From Pseudomonadales bacterium (GTDB taxonomy: Bacteria > Pseudomonadota > Gammaproteobacteria > Pseudomonadales > UBA7239): a DNA stretch of 64,000 bases. The number at the start of each line of letters is the position of its first letter. Positions within the stretch are counted from its first letter, which is position 1. This document shows, piece by piece, positions 1-9,800 of the stretch. The DNA lies in assembly GCA_028280345.1 (NCBI GenBank), contig JANQLY010000025.1, positions 110,124-174,123 of the forward strand, in the 5' to 3' direction. The notes under the pieces were generated by a model. The model saw only the letters and a program-made list of their open reading frames with translations, did no database searches and had not been told where the DNA came from. The position numbers and the translations under genes are program-made.

Positions 1-513
1 GCACAACTCGGCGTTGATCCACAGCGTCTCGTGGTGGGAGGCGACAGTGCCGGTGGTACGTTAACGGCAGGTGTTGCCCAGAAAGCACTGGATGACGAAC
101 AGGGACCTGTATTAAAAGGGCAGATGCTGATTTACCCGGCATTGGATTCCACCTGTTCCACGCGTACAGCTCGCGAATATGAAAAAGCTCCGATGTTTGA
201 CGCAGTGGCCAATCGTAAGATGTGGGAAGTATATTTAAAGAACGTTTCGCGCAGTGATGTACCTCCTTATGCCGCACCAATAGGTCGTGAAGACTTGTCA
301 GGTTTGCCGCAGGCTTATGTCGAAAATGCAGAATTTGATCCACTCTGTGATGAGGCTGCTGACTATGCACAGCGTCTTGAAGCGGCAGGGGTTGACGTGG
401 AGCTGCGAGAAACCAAAGGCACCGTGCACGGTTATGACACCGTGCCGGAAAGTGAGATCACCCAGGAATCCTTGCAACGCAGAATTGCCTTTTTGCAAAA
501 ATCATTTGGCTAA
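1..513 (+). CDS. Alpha/beta hydrolase, HSL-type esterase/lipase (5'-truncated)
   Basis: The reading frame is open from base 1, so the N-terminus lies outside the window; 170 residues remain. The nucleophile elbow GDSAGG (residues 14-19 of the fragment), the acid motif DPLCDE and the C-terminal histidine in VHGY give a complete Ser-Asp-His triad typical of the bacterial hormone-sensitive-lipase family (family IV esterases), which hydrolyse short to medium acyl esters. The oxyanion HGGG motif should lie just upstream of the window. The stop codon is one base before the ATG of the following SDR gene, so the two are probably co-translated. Substrate unknown. Confidence 0.9.
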   Translation, partial: AQLGVDPQRLVVGGDSAGGTLTAGVAQKALDDEQGPVLKGQMLIYPALDSTCSTRTAREYEKAPMFDAVANRKMWEVYLKNVSRSDVPPYAAPIGREDLSGLPQAYVENAEFDPLCDEAADYAQRLEAAGVDVELRETKGTVHGYDTVPESEITQESLQRRIAFLQKSFG

Positions 514-514
514 T

Positions 515-1342
515 ATGATCAATAACTGGCAAGGCAAAACGGTTGTCGTCACCGGTGCTGCAACCGGTATTGGTCGTGCGGTGAGTGCTGAGCTTGCGAG
601 CCGTGGTGCGATTGTTTATGTAACCGCCTTGTCGGTTGCAGCGTGTCAGCCGGTGGTTGATGACATCAGCGCACAGGGGCAGCGGGTTTATGCGGCAAAA
701 CTGGATGTTAATAATAGTGCTGAGTTTCAACAGGTACTTAATCAAGTTGTTGCAGAGCATGGCCGTCTTGATGTACTCGTGAATAATGCGGGCATTCTCT
801 ATGTCGGTGAGTTTTACGAGATGGAGGAGGCGTTTATTGAAAGTCTTGTGCAAACCAATCTCACCGCAGTCACTATCGGCACCCTGCAAGCCTATCGCAT
901 AATGAAAGAACAGGGAGATGGCACTATCCTTAATGTGGCATCAATGGGAGGATTTAGTCCAACACCGACGATGGCAGCTTATGCAGCGACCAAACATGGC
1001 GTACTTGGCTTGACCCATTCACTTGCACCGGAGGCTGAAACATTCGGTGTTGATATCAAAGCGGTATGTTTTGGTCTGGTGGGTTCCGAACTGTTCAGTC
1101 ATGCCCGTATTGGACAGGGTGATGAGCAAACGGTTTACGCGATGTTGCCGGTCAAGCCTCTGACACCGGCTGAGGCTGCAGAGCAGTTTATCAATCAGGT
1201 GGCGAGCCGTAAGACTGTGCTGTTTGTGCCCGGCTATGCTCGCCTGATGTGGTGGATAAATCGTCTGTTTCCTGCGGTATTGGTCAAAGGTGCCCGGGAT
1301 ACGATCCGCAAATATCGGGAGTTGGTATCCGGCCAGGGTTAA
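515..1342 (+). CDS. Short-chain dehydrogenase/reductase
   Basis: A 275-aa classical SDR. The cofactor motif TGAATGIG lies at residues 13-20, NNAG at 90-93, the catalytic serine at 143 (VASMGG) and YAATK with Tyr156/Lys160. The start chosen is the ATG one base after the upstream esterase stop; the open frame extends to 287, but that would overlap the esterase by more than 220 bases. The C-terminus carries a hydrophobic/basic stretch (MWWINRLFPAVLVKG) that could touch a membrane. It is an NAD(P)-dependent alcohol/ketone oxidoreductase of unknown substrate, probably acting with the esterase. Confidence 0.9.
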   Translation: MINNWQGKTVVVTGAATGIGRAVSAELASRGAIVYVTALSVAACQPVVDDISAQGQRVYAAKLDVNNSAEFQQVLNQVVAEHGRLDVLVNNAGILYVGEFYEMEEAFIESLVQTNLTAVTIGTLQAYRIMKEQGDGTILNVASMGGFSPTPTMAAYAATKHGVLGLTHSLAPEAETFGVDIKAVCFGLVGSELFSHARIGQGDEQTVYAMLPVKPLTPAEAAEQFINQVASRKTVLFVPGYARLMWWINRLFPAVLVKGARDTIRKYRELVSGQG

Positions 1343-1368
1343 CCCGAAAATTGCATCATCCGGGTTAA
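1339..1368 (+). terminator. Possible terminator hairpin after the SDR
   Basis: TTAACCCG (1339-1346) pairs with CGGGTTAA (1361-1368) around a 14-nt loop. The left arm overlaps the SDR stop codon. No strong T-run follows, so it may be weak. Confidence 0.3.
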
Positions 1369-1502
1369 TACTTAGTTCATTTTGTCTATTCTTTTTATGC
1401 TGTGATCAAGCAGAATTAGCCATGTTTATCTATGGGGTAATCGGGTAAAGTAGCGTCCGATTCTTCATGATAAAAATGAATTTAACGTTTGCGGAGGTTG
1501 TT

Positions 1503-2225
1503 GTGCTGGAATATTTGCTGGAGTCGCTGGGTATCTTCGCCATTGTGGCGGGTATGGGTATGGCTGCTCGGCAGATTATCCGACGGGTGCCAGTACTTGC
1601 CGAGTCCAGGGCGCATAATAAAAGTGAAGACCGCGAGCGTCTTGCAAAGGCAAAATATCCTCCGGTTGTAAAACAAAACCAGATGGCGGGCCTGTTTATG
1701 TTCTTGCCGTTGGTGGTGATTATTACACCCTTCTTTTCGTCTTACGATGCCTTGCCCTGGTGGCGTTATGTATTTGATATTTTGCTTATCTATACCCTCT
1801 ATGATTTTCTTTACTACCTGACTCATCGTTTTCTGTTCCACGGTGACTGGTTTGGTGGTTATTTCAAACGCGTGCATGGTCTACACCACCAGGCACGCAA
1901 TCCGTCCCATATCGATGCGCAGTATGTACATCCTCTCGAAACAGTGATTGGTCTGGGATTATTGTATATCGCGGTAATCACCATCGGGGTTATTTATCTA
2001 ACTGTTTATGACACGTCGTTTCATATAGTTTCGATGGGTGTGTGTTTCTTTGTATACAGTAATTTAAATATACTCAACCACTGCCAGGTTGATATTGCAA
2101 AGAAACCCTGGAATATCGCCACGTGGATTTCTGTCAAACATCACAACCACCATATCGACATGAGTCATGGCAATTACGCCACGATCATTTTGCTCTACGA
2201 TTGGATGTTCGGTACTTTTGAGTGA
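1503..2225 (+). CDS. Fatty acid hydroxylase superfamily (sterol desaturase-type) membrane protein
   Basis: An integral-membrane di-iron protein of the fatty acid hydroxylase superfamily. The three histidine clusters are present: HRFLFH, HGLHH and HHNHH, set between hydrophobic segments. GTG at 1503 is preferred because GGAGG (1493-1497) sits 5 nt upstream; the in-frame ATG at 1467 would add 12 residues but has no Shine-Dalgarno. Members hydroxylate or desaturate fatty acids, sterols or carotenoids using O2; the substrate here cannot be told. It lies 35 bases before an EamA transporter on the same strand. Confidence 0.85.
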   Translation: MLEYLLESLGIFAIVAGMGMAARQIIRRVPVLAESRAHNKSEDRERLAKAKYPPVVKQNQMAGLFMFLPLVVIITPFFSSYDALPWWRYVFDILLIYTLYDFLYYLTHRFLFHGDWFGGYFKRVHGLHHQARNPSHIDAQYVHPLETVIGLGLLYIAVITIGVIYLTVYDTSFHIVSMGVCFFVYSNLNILNHCQVDIAKKPWNIATWISVKHHNHHIDMSHGNYATIILLYDWMFGTFE

Positions 2226-2260
2226 GCGTTTGCCGGGTTAATAGAAGAAAAGAATAATGT

Positions 2261-3136
2261 ATGCCGCAGGATAATATTGCCAAAGGCGTTGTATTGATTG
2301 TGATTACAACGCTGGTTGCGAGTACGGCAGCTGCGGCGACAAAATATATTGCCGGTTCTGCAACTGTTGAACAAATTGTCTTCTTTCAATACTTTATCAG
2401 TTTTATCCTGGTGACACCGCTCGTCAGGGGGGCTACTCATCTGGAGGTACGCCGTGGTGATCGCTGGGCGATGTTTATTCGTGCCGTGAGCGGCTTGCTG
2501 GCTTTCTATACTTATTATCTGGCAATTCGTGAAATCTCTCTGGTTGAGGCCACGTTGCTGCGTACCAGTTCGCCGCTGTTTATTCCCTTGCTTGCGTTTC
2601 TTTGGCTGCATACCAGGGTGCGTGGGCATGACGTTGCTGCACTTTGTATTGGTTTTATCGGGATATTTATTATTTTAAATCCGACGGTTACCTTACCGGG
2701 AATCGGACATGCCTTTGGTATTTTGTCAGCCATTGCCGTTTCATTGTCGGTAGTTTCAACACGACGACTGGCAGCTGACTATTCGCCGCAAACGATATTG
2801 ATCTATCACTACTTTATTTCTGCAGTGGGTATGCTTCCATTGGCGATCTATACCTGGCAGGATATCCCACTGTCTACATGGCCTTATATTCTTTATATTG
2901 GTGCATCTGTGCATGTGGCACTTTATCTTTATACCAGAGCGTTAACTTTTGCGAGTGCTAATGTGATTGCGCCACTTATCTATCTGTCTGTGGTGTTTGC
3001 CGGGTTGTTTGACTGGCTATTATGGGATCAGACACCGGGCGTGTATACGATGGTGGGCATGGCGGTTGTTATTGCCGCAGGGATTGCAGCGACCTGGTAT
3101 TCAAGCCAACAAGAAGACAGCGGCGCAAAAGTTTAG
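2261..3136 (+). CDS. EamA/DMT-superfamily transporter
   Basis: A 291-aa very hydrophobic protein with about ten predicted membrane segments arranged as two EamA repeats, the usual architecture of drug/metabolite transporters (RhaT, YdcZ and S-adenosylmethionine exporter relatives). An AGAAGAAAAG stretch precedes the ATG. Substrates in this family range from amino acids to nucleosides and cannot be assigned by sequence. It may belong to the same transcription unit as the preceding fatty-acid-hydroxylase gene. Confidence 0.85.
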   Translation: MPQDNIAKGVVLIVITTLVASTAAAATKYIAGSATVEQIVFFQYFISFILVTPLVRGATHLEVRRGDRWAMFIRAVSGLLAFYTYYLAIREISLVEATLLRTSSPLFIPLLAFLWLHTRVRGHDVAALCIGFIGIFIILNPTVTLPGIGHAFGILSAIAVSLSVVSTRRLAADYSPQTILIYHYFISAVGMLPLAIYTWQDIPLSTWPYILYIGASVHVALYLYTRALTFASANVIAPLIYLSVVFAGLFDWLLWDQTPGVYTMVGMAVVIAAGIAATWYSSQQEDSGAKV

Positions 3137-3218
3137 GGTTTTTATATCGGTGATAATTTCTACTCCCGAATGTTATGCTTCCGCTTTTAATAGATGTTAA
3201 CTTTTTTCGAGATTTGAT

Positions 3219-4286
3219 ATGCATTTACCCGTTACAGGACACCCGCTTCATACCCGTTCCCTGACGATGTTAATCCGTTGGCACGAAAGCGGCAGCTGGC
3301 ATGTAAGAGGCGATATTATTGACTTGCGCAAATCCGGCTTCGCACCGATGACGACAAGCTTACAGCCGGCGGGCATTATTCATCAGATGGGCATTGATCT
3401 TGTGGTGAATGCCGAAAACCGATGCCTGGAATCTCTTGAGGTCAATATGCCGGTGGTGGCTATCGAACCTTCATCGTTAAGTGGTGGAGAATCCTGTCGC
3501 GATCCAATCCCGCGTTTGCAGCAACTGACAGGAGAGGAGATCGGGCAAGGTTTCAGTCGTCATATTTCGCAATTGTTTGGCGGCCCGAAGGGTTGCTCCC
3601 ATGTGCTCGCATTGTTCCATATGATGGCTGCGGCCATTCCGAAGGCACTGGATTATGAGAACGCACAGCGTAAGGATGGTGCGCGGCGTGCAGACGGGGA
3701 GTGCGTGTTTCAGCGCAGCGTGATGATTGATGGTTTTCAAACTGTAGACAAAGATATTGAAGTCACGGTACAGCTTGGAGATTTTTATATGCTTCCCGAA
3801 GAGCAGGTCGAACGTTCGATTGAGCGTCTGGCATTGCAACAGGATGTACGGGTGTATACAAAAATTCGCGCGACGGATTTAAAAATGCTTGAGGTGAAGA
3901 TAGCAGATCGTCAGCGCTGTTGGGATAATCTGGGTGAGGCGGAGTGGCAGATACGCGATGGCTGGGCAGATGGCTTTCAAGAGGCGTCTGTTATACCCGG
4001 CTTTGCGGGCTTGGCGATCACACAGTGCAGCGCTGATCCGGACAAGCAATTATTACTTGATGCGCTGTTACAACTCGCACCTGGTTATATTCAGATTATG
4101 GCAGCGCTCGCGGATATATGGATTGCAAGCGTACAGGACGAGTCGTCGGATAGTGCAACGCAACCCATGGGAGGCATGACGGACTCCTGTTATATGTGGC
4201 GCACTGGAGGTGCTTTACAGCCCGATGAGCAAATGCCCGAGCATGATTTGCGTAAGCGGGGTAGCCAGGACAACGAGGAGAAATAG
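3219..4286 (+). CDS. DUF2889 family protein
   Basis: A 355-aa soluble protein with no signal peptide or membrane segment. Residues about 10-210 resemble DUF2889: an early stretch WHVRGDIIDLRKSG, a central glycine/proline turn with C-R-D-P, L-T-G-E-E-I-G-Q-G-F, and the motif GGPKGCSHVLAL. The C-terminal ~100 residues are less typical. No biochemical role is known for the family. The stop is three bases from the next SDR gene, so it is probably in an operon with it. Assignment is by recalled family pattern rather than a search. Confidence 0.7.
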   Translation: MHLPVTGHPLHTRSLTMLIRWHESGSWHVRGDIIDLRKSGFAPMTTSLQPAGIIHQMGIDLVVNAENRCLESLEVNMPVVAIEPSSLSGGESCRDPIPRLQQLTGEEIGQGFSRHISQLFGGPKGCSHVLALFHMMAAAIPKALDYENAQRKDGARRADGECVFQRSVMIDGFQTVDKDIEVTVQLGDFYMLPEEQVERSIERLALQQDVRVYTKIRATDLKMLEVKIADRQRCWDNLGEAEWQIRDGWADGFQEASVIPGFAGLAITQCSADPDKQLLLDALLQLAPGYIQIMAALADIWIASVQDESSDSATQPMGGMTDSCYMWRTGGALQPDEQMPEHDLRKRGSQDNEEK

Positions 4287-4289
4287 GGT

Positions 4290-5108
4290 ATGAAAACAGC
4301 ATTGCTGACCGGCGGAACCGGAGGACTTGGACTGGCAACAGCGCGCTATCTGGTGGAGCAGGGCTGGCAAGTCTATGCGGCAGACAATAATCGCGAGGCA
4401 CTGGCAAAACTTGAAGATGAACAGGGCATTAAACCCCTGTTTATGGATGTGACAGACCGGCAAAGCGTTGGGCAGGCATATCAGCAGGTTGCTGAGGAAA
4501 TTGACAGGTTGGATGGCATTGTTAATTTTGCGGGTATTCTGCGTATTGGGTCCATGGCTGAGATGGATGAAGCGCAATTGCAATTGCTGCTCAATATCAA
4601 TGTGCTTGGCACATTTCGAGTGAATCAGGAGTTTTTGCCTTTGATCAATTCAGGTAAGGGCAAGGGACGGATTGTGAATATCAGTTCTGAAACCGGTTGG
4701 CAGAGTGGTGGTCCGTTTAACGGTGCTTATGCAATGAGTAAGCACGCAATCGAAGGGTATTCGGACTCCTTGCGTCGCGAGTTGATGTTTCTCAACATAC
4801 CGGTGATCAAGGTTCAGCCAGGGCCTTTTAAAACTGATATGGTGGCGAGCATTGACAGTAATTTCACCCAGGCTGCCGATCACAGCCAGTTCTTCTCCCG
4901 CCATTTAACCCGTATCAAGGAACTGGCGATCAAGGAGCAGGACAAGGCCCACAGCCCGCGCCTGCTGGCAAGTGTGGTACACACGGCGCTCACAGCGGCA
5001 AAGCCAAAGGCAGCTTATTCCGTTAAACCGGACCCGGCACGTTGTCTGCTGGAATATTTTCCTGTCCGTTGGGCGGATGCCTTGCTCAGGGCGGTTATTG
5101 GAAAATAG
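4290..5108 (+). CDS. Short-chain dehydrogenase/reductase
   Basis: A 272-aa classical SDR: TGGTGGLG at 7-14, D53-V54 after strand four, NFAG (variant of NNAG) at 79-82, the serine pair at 132/133 (NISSE) and YAMSK with Tyr147/Lys151. A GAGGAG ribosome-binding site lies inside the end of the upstream DUF2889 gene, 3 bases away, indicating coupling. It resembles retinol/17-beta-hydroxysteroid dehydrogenase-like SDRs in its C-terminal pattern, but the substrate is not determined. Confidence 0.88.
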   Translation: MKTALLTGGTGGLGLATARYLVEQGWQVYAADNNREALAKLEDEQGIKPLFMDVTDRQSVGQAYQQVAEEIDRLDGIVNFAGILRIGSMAEMDEAQLQLLLNINVLGTFRVNQEFLPLINSGKGKGRIVNISSETGWQSGGPFNGAYAMSKHAIEGYSDSLRRELMFLNIPVIKVQPGPFKTDMVASIDSNFTQAADHSQFFSRHLTRIKELAIKEQDKAHSPRLLASVVHTALTAAKPKAAYSVKPDPARCLLEYFPVRWADALLRAVIGK

Positions 5109-5175
5109 TAAATAAATCAATAACCTGGAGCGTTTTTTAGAAGAACGTCTAAAATTGATCGCTTAAATTCGCTAT

Positions 5176-5190
5176 TGACAATCATTCTCA
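5176..5190 (+). promoter_or_regulatory. Fur box upstream of bfd
   Basis: TGACAATCATTCTCA matches the 7-1-7 Fur consensus TGATAATnATTATCA at all but two fixed positions. It lies 54 bases upstream of the bfd start, in a position to overlap its promoter. bfd repression by Fur is well known in other gammaproteobacteria. Confidence 0.8.
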
Positions 5191-5243
5191 TTTATATTTG
5201 AATAGGCGTCAGATTTATTGAATACACAGGTTTAAGGCGATTT

Positions 5244-5438
5244 ATGTACGTTTGTCTTTGTAATGGCATCACTGACCGCGATATTGAGCAGGCGGTTGCT
5301 GATGGTGCACTGACCCTCAACGAGGTGAAACATCGCCTTGGGGTATCGAGCCAGTGCGGTTCCTGTGCCGAGACTGCGCAGCAAGTCATTGACCTGTGTC
5401 ATAGTGCCGACCCGGAATTATATTACCAGGTTGCCTGA
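5244..5438 (+). CDS. bfd: Bacterioferritin-associated ferredoxin
   Basis: A 64-aa protein with the Bfd [2Fe-2S] cysteine pattern: C4-x-C6 in MYVCLCNG and a later CGSCA pair. Bfd binds bacterioferritin and passes electrons to the heme to release stored iron as Fe(II). A Fur box lies upstream and bfr is the next gene on the same strand, the standard arrangement. Length matches E. coli Bfd (64 aa). Confidence 0.96.
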   Translation: MYVCLCNGITDRDIEQAVADGALTLNEVKHRLGVSSQCGSCAETAQQVIDLCHSADPELYYQVA

Positions 5439-5543
5439 CGTCCGTTATAATTCTCTTCTATAATACTGACAGTAGCTGTACGAGGCTAAGCCTTGTACAC
5501 GGTTTGCTATTGTTTGCCACTGTTTTTCAGGAGAAGTCTGAGT

Positions 5544-6014
5544 ATGAAAGGTGACCCCAAAGTAATTGAGTATTTAAACAAGGCACTGGCTAATGAGCTT
5601 GTGGCGATCAACCAGTATTTCTTGCATGCCAAAATGTTCAAGGATTGGGGATTAAAGGAGCTCGGTGAAAAAGAATACGATGAATCCATTGATGAAATGA
5701 AACATGCCGACAAGCTGGTTGAGCGCATTTTGTTTCTTCAGGGTCTCCCGAATCTGCAGGATCTGGGCAAGTTGCTAATCGGTGAAGACACCAAAGAAAT
5801 CCTTGAATGTGATCTCAAGCTTGAGCTAAAAGCGGTGCCTGACCTCAAGGAAGGCATTGCCTACTGTGAATCTGTTCAGGACTATGTATCGAGAGAATTG
5901 CTTGAGCATATTCTGGAGTCTGAAGAGGAGCATATTGACTGGCTTGAAACCCAGTTGAGTCTGATCGACAAGGTAGGCCTGCAGAACTATCTGCAATCGC
6001 AAATGGAGTCCTGA
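5544..6014 (+). CDS. bfr: Bacterioferritin
   Basis: A 156-aa four-helix iron-storage protein. The ferroxidase ligands are in place at Glu18, Glu51, His54, Glu94, Glu127 and His130, and the heme-bridging Met52 is present, so this is a heme-containing, catalytically complete Bfr subunit. ATG 5544 is chosen over the upstream in-frame GTG-type starts because CAGGAGAAG precedes it and numbering then matches E. coli Bfr exactly. Paired with bfd, and followed by a strong terminator. Confidence 0.97.
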   Translation: MKGDPKVIEYLNKALANELVAINQYFLHAKMFKDWGLKELGEKEYDESIDEMKHADKLVERILFLQGLPNLQDLGKLLIGEDTKEILECDLKLELKAVPDLKEGIAYCESVQDYVSRELLEHILESEEEHIDWLETQLSLIDKVGLQNYLQSQMES

Positions 6015-6035
6015 TTGCTCTATTTATGGTGTTCG

Positions 6036-6064
6036 AAAAAAGCAGCTCAATGAGCTGCTTTTTT
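6036..6064 (+). terminator. Rho-independent terminator of bfr
   Basis: AGCAGCTC (6041-6048) pairs with GAGCTGCT (6052-6059) around a 3-nt loop. It is flanked by five or more A on the left and six T on the right, so it can work in both directions. Confidence 0.92.
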
Positions 6065-6172
6065 ATTTGCAGGGATATGACAAGCTAAGCGCAACCTGCA
6101 GCCAGTGGTCATTTAGCGGTTGATTTGCAAAGCGAGTCCAGTATGGTATTGGCAAGACAGAGAATTATCTGA

Positions 6173-6856
6173 ATGACTATGAAGAAGATAACGCTAGCAA
6201 TTTGCCTGTCATTGATTCTTTCCGGCTTTTCGGTATCACTGTATGCCGAAGTATATAAATGGGTTGATGAAAATGGTGTGGTTCACTATTCCGATGTGGC
6301 ACCAGGCAGCGGTGAAGAAGATGTTGAAACCTTTTATATAAATCCGATCAGTATTGATGAACAGGGTGCTGTCATTCCTGAAGAGGTGGCTGTCCAGTCG
6401 GCAGCTAATAAAGAGCAGCCGTTTTATGAGCCCTATCTTTCCGCTTTTCTTGAGCTTTTTAGTGGTGATAATAAAGAAAGTGGACAGAGTGAAAATTCGT
6501 CAGTTGCAGAGCAAAAGCCAGCACAGAACTACAATAGTGGTGATGCGATTACCAATGAGAATATGGGTTCGATTCTTGCAGAGATCGAGCGAGACAAGCA
6601 GCGTGAGAAAGAGCTGGCTGAGAAGACGCAGGTGGAAATCTTTACCACGCCCTGGTGTGGCTACTGCAAGAAAGCGATTGTCTGGATGGAAATGAATAAC
6701 GTCAAATACAGGGAGTACAACGTCGAAGCCAATCATACGGCAGCCTTGCGACAAAAAATGCTCGGAGGCGGTAAAGGTGTTCCGTTTGCAGTGGTGAATG
6801 GCAAAAAAATAAAAGGCTGGAATCAGCGAGCTTATGCCAAAGCGCTTGGTATCTAG
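6173..6856 (+). CDS. DUF4124-glutaredoxin fusion, exported
   Basis: A 227-aa protein. Residues 1-26 form a signal peptide (LAICLSLILSGFSVSLYA). A DUF4124 domain follows (AEVYKWVDENGVVHYSD). A Glu/Gln/Ser-rich linker of about 85 residues leads to a C-terminal glutaredoxin domain (about 150-227) with the CGYC active site in TTPWCGYCKK and the cis-proline in GKGVPFAVV. DUF4124-glutaredoxin fusions occur in several gammaproteobacteria; the predicted site is the periplasm, where a thiol-disulfide role is likely. ATG 6179 is an alternative start. Its TAG stop overlaps the opposing gene's stop within CTAG. Confidence 0.9.
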   Translation: MTMKKITLAICLSLILSGFSVSLYAEVYKWVDENGVVHYSDVAPGSGEEDVETFYINPISIDEQGAVIPEEVAVQSAANKEQPFYEPYLSAFLELFSGDNKESGQSENSSVAEQKPAQNYNSGDAITNENMGSILAEIERDKQREKELAEKTQVEIFTTPWCGYCKKAIVWMEMNNVKYREYNVEANHTAALRQKMLGGGKGVPFAVVNGKKIKGWNQRAYAKALGI

Positions 6857-9800
6857 TTGCCAGCTTGCTGAGAGCTTTGTTTGATTCTTGATCCGCGGTA
6901 GCTGCTATCTACAGAATACTTGCTGGTAAGATTATCATTCGGCGCAGCGTCGTTGCCGTCCGGGGTGCCATCGCCATCACTGTCTGTATTATCTGCTTGC
7001 GTGCCGAGTACAAATTCCATGATATTGCTTAAACCGTCGTTGTCGCTATCGGTTGCCGCATCCGGGTTCAATAAATCAAGCCCATAAAGACTTTCAAACG
7101 CATCGGACATATTATCGTCGTCGCTATCAATTAGTTGGGTTAGCACATACACAGTGCCATGCTGTCCAAGATCGTCGCCGACACAGCCAGCGGCAAGGTC
7201 ATCCTTGCCATCGCCATCTATATCGCCGAGATTGGCCACGCGATAGCCCATGCCTTCAAAAGTTTGTTGCCCTTCGAAATAGTGCAGAACTTCCCCGGTT
7301 TTGCCGGAATAAATACGTGCGGTGCCATAACTCATCAGTGAATTATCTGGCCAGAGTGGATCGAAGTCCTTGCTTTCTTCACGACTGGCGCCAATCAAAA
7401 TATCATCATAGCCATCGTCGTTATAATCACCGGCATTAACCACCTGGCCAAACGAATCCTGGTAGCGGTTGCCGATAAATTCATGGATCAGGCTGCTATC
7501 GAAGCCGGAATAAATGTAAACGGAGCCACGCTGTCCATGGGCGCTGCTATCCCGGACAAACAAGTCGGTGTAACCATCGTTATTAATATCGCCAGCGTTA
7601 CTAACGGTGTCATTGGAAATGGTTTGTAAAACGGAACCGTCTATGCCGGAGATAACTGTAATATCGCCGTATTGGGGCCTGAAAGCAAAGTCGGCATGGT
7701 TATCCTGATTGATATCGTCGAGGGGGAATATGTTATAGCCAAGTCGGTCTCCGATATTTGAGCCATAAAATTCGTAAAGTAGAGAGTTGTCCTTGCCTGA
7801 GTAGATCCATACCGCGCCTTCCTGACCTGAAGGCGCATCCAGGAGCCAGTCTGCGGCGAGAATGTCATCGTAACCGTCATTGTTAACGTCGCCGGCAAAT
7901 CTTGTGTTAGTAGTTATGCCGCCATAGTCCCGCAAGATGCCTAAACTGGCACCGGAGATAAGCTTCTGTCCGGCCAGGTAGTCATTGGTGTTATCGCCAT
8001 CGACATCATAACCACCATCTACTTCCCAACCATAGGTGAATGAGTGTAAGGTTTTGGCGGTTTTACCGGATATAACTTTTGCATAGTTGGAAGAAGAACC
8101 AACAATAAAATCGTTATAGCTATCACCATCTATATCGCCAGTTGCAGCAAGTGATATTCCAAACCGGTCACCGGGACTGTTGCCGCGTAGCACATATTTA
8201 CCTTCATAGATAAATGCCGGTTTGGCTTTCACGGTCGGGAAGGCATCCTGTTGATCGTTGATTGCATCGCCATCGCTATCAGCAGCGGTAGGGTTGGTAC
8301 CAAGAGCCTGTTCACCGAGGTTGCTGATACCATCATTATCAGCATCGCTAGTAGCATCACTCGCGTCAAGTAAATCAAAACCATAGGTTAATTCGTAGTC
8401 ATTGGTCATACCGTCGTTATCAGCATCGAAGGTGATCCACGGAGGGGGGGTAGCCTGACCATTATCATTTTTGCCCCAACACACCAGTTCCCATTCCTCG
8501 CTGAATACGCAGATATGAAAACCACCGGCACGGATATTGTTGGGCATGCCAATAGTGTTGGGTGGCAGAGTGATATTGTTGGTGTTATCCCCCCAGCACT
8601 GTAAACCACTGTCATCGACGGCGCAGCTAAAGCCGCGGCCAAGTCCCAGCTGTTTAACTTTGCCGAGTCCGGGAGGAACCTGGTTTTGGTTCTTGTCGTT
8701 TTTGCCCCAGCATTTCAATGAGTCATCATCAACAGCACAACTGTGATGTGCGTTAGCGGCAATCTTTCTCGGCTTGTTGAGTGAGGGCCGGTTGAGTTGG
8801 TTGTCCGAGTTATCTCCCCAGCAGACAACATCAAAAGTCTCACTGCCGAGCTTGTCGAGTGCGCAGGCGTGGCGCCAACCGGTTTGAATATCCTGCGGAT
8901 TTGTCAGTGCAGGAACATTGAGCTGGCCGTTACTATTGTCACCCCAGCAGGTGATGCCGTTATCATCCAGAGCACAGTTGAAGTCATCGCCGGCAGCCAG
9001 CTTTCTCGGATTGGTAAGACCTGGTACATTGCGTTGACCAAAATTATTATCTCCCCAGCACACCACACCGTCATCGCCAAGGCTACAAGTATGGCCCCGA
9101 CCACCAGCGACTTCCCAGACATCGCCCAGTGCAGGTACATCAATTTGTTGCAGATCATTTAAGCCCCAGCAAAACAGGCCGCTTTCATCGACAATGCAGC
9201 TGTGGTTTTTGCCGGCACCGATCAGATAGCGTGCTAGTAGTGGATCAAAACCGTTAAGCACTTCCCAGCCATCAGGAAGTCCGTCCCTGTCGGTGTCGGG
9301 CAGTATCGGATCAGTGAAATAACTGTGGAGTTCTTCGTAATCATTAAGGCCATCAATATCAGTGTCAGTACTTGCCGGATTTAAAAACAGATTGTTTTCA
9401 TCAGCATTACTGAGCCCATCACCATCAAGATCGTCGGCGCTGTCATCAAGCAGGGGATTAAGCCCAAAACCGACCTCCCAGGCATCGTTCATACCATCGT
9501 TATCGGTATCAATCTGCAGAGGGTTAGTATTGGCCACGTATTCGTCAAGATTGCTCAGACCATCGTTGTCACTATCAATATTACTGTCAAATACTAATGG
9601 GTTAAGACCATAGCGCTGTTCGAACCAGTCAGCCATGCCATCGTTATCTGAATCGATTTGCAGAGTAATAATGTAGGCCAGACCGGATTCAAATATTTCA
9701 CCATCATCATTGGGTGAGCCAATCAGAATATCGTCGCGTCCATCATTGTTAATATCCTGTCCGGTAGTCATCCATACATGGGCAGAGCCATAAGCTTCAT

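Noticed and set aside
287..514. Extended N-terminus for the SDR gene
   Set aside because: It would overlap the esterase in another frame; the ATG at 515 gives a standard SDR start.
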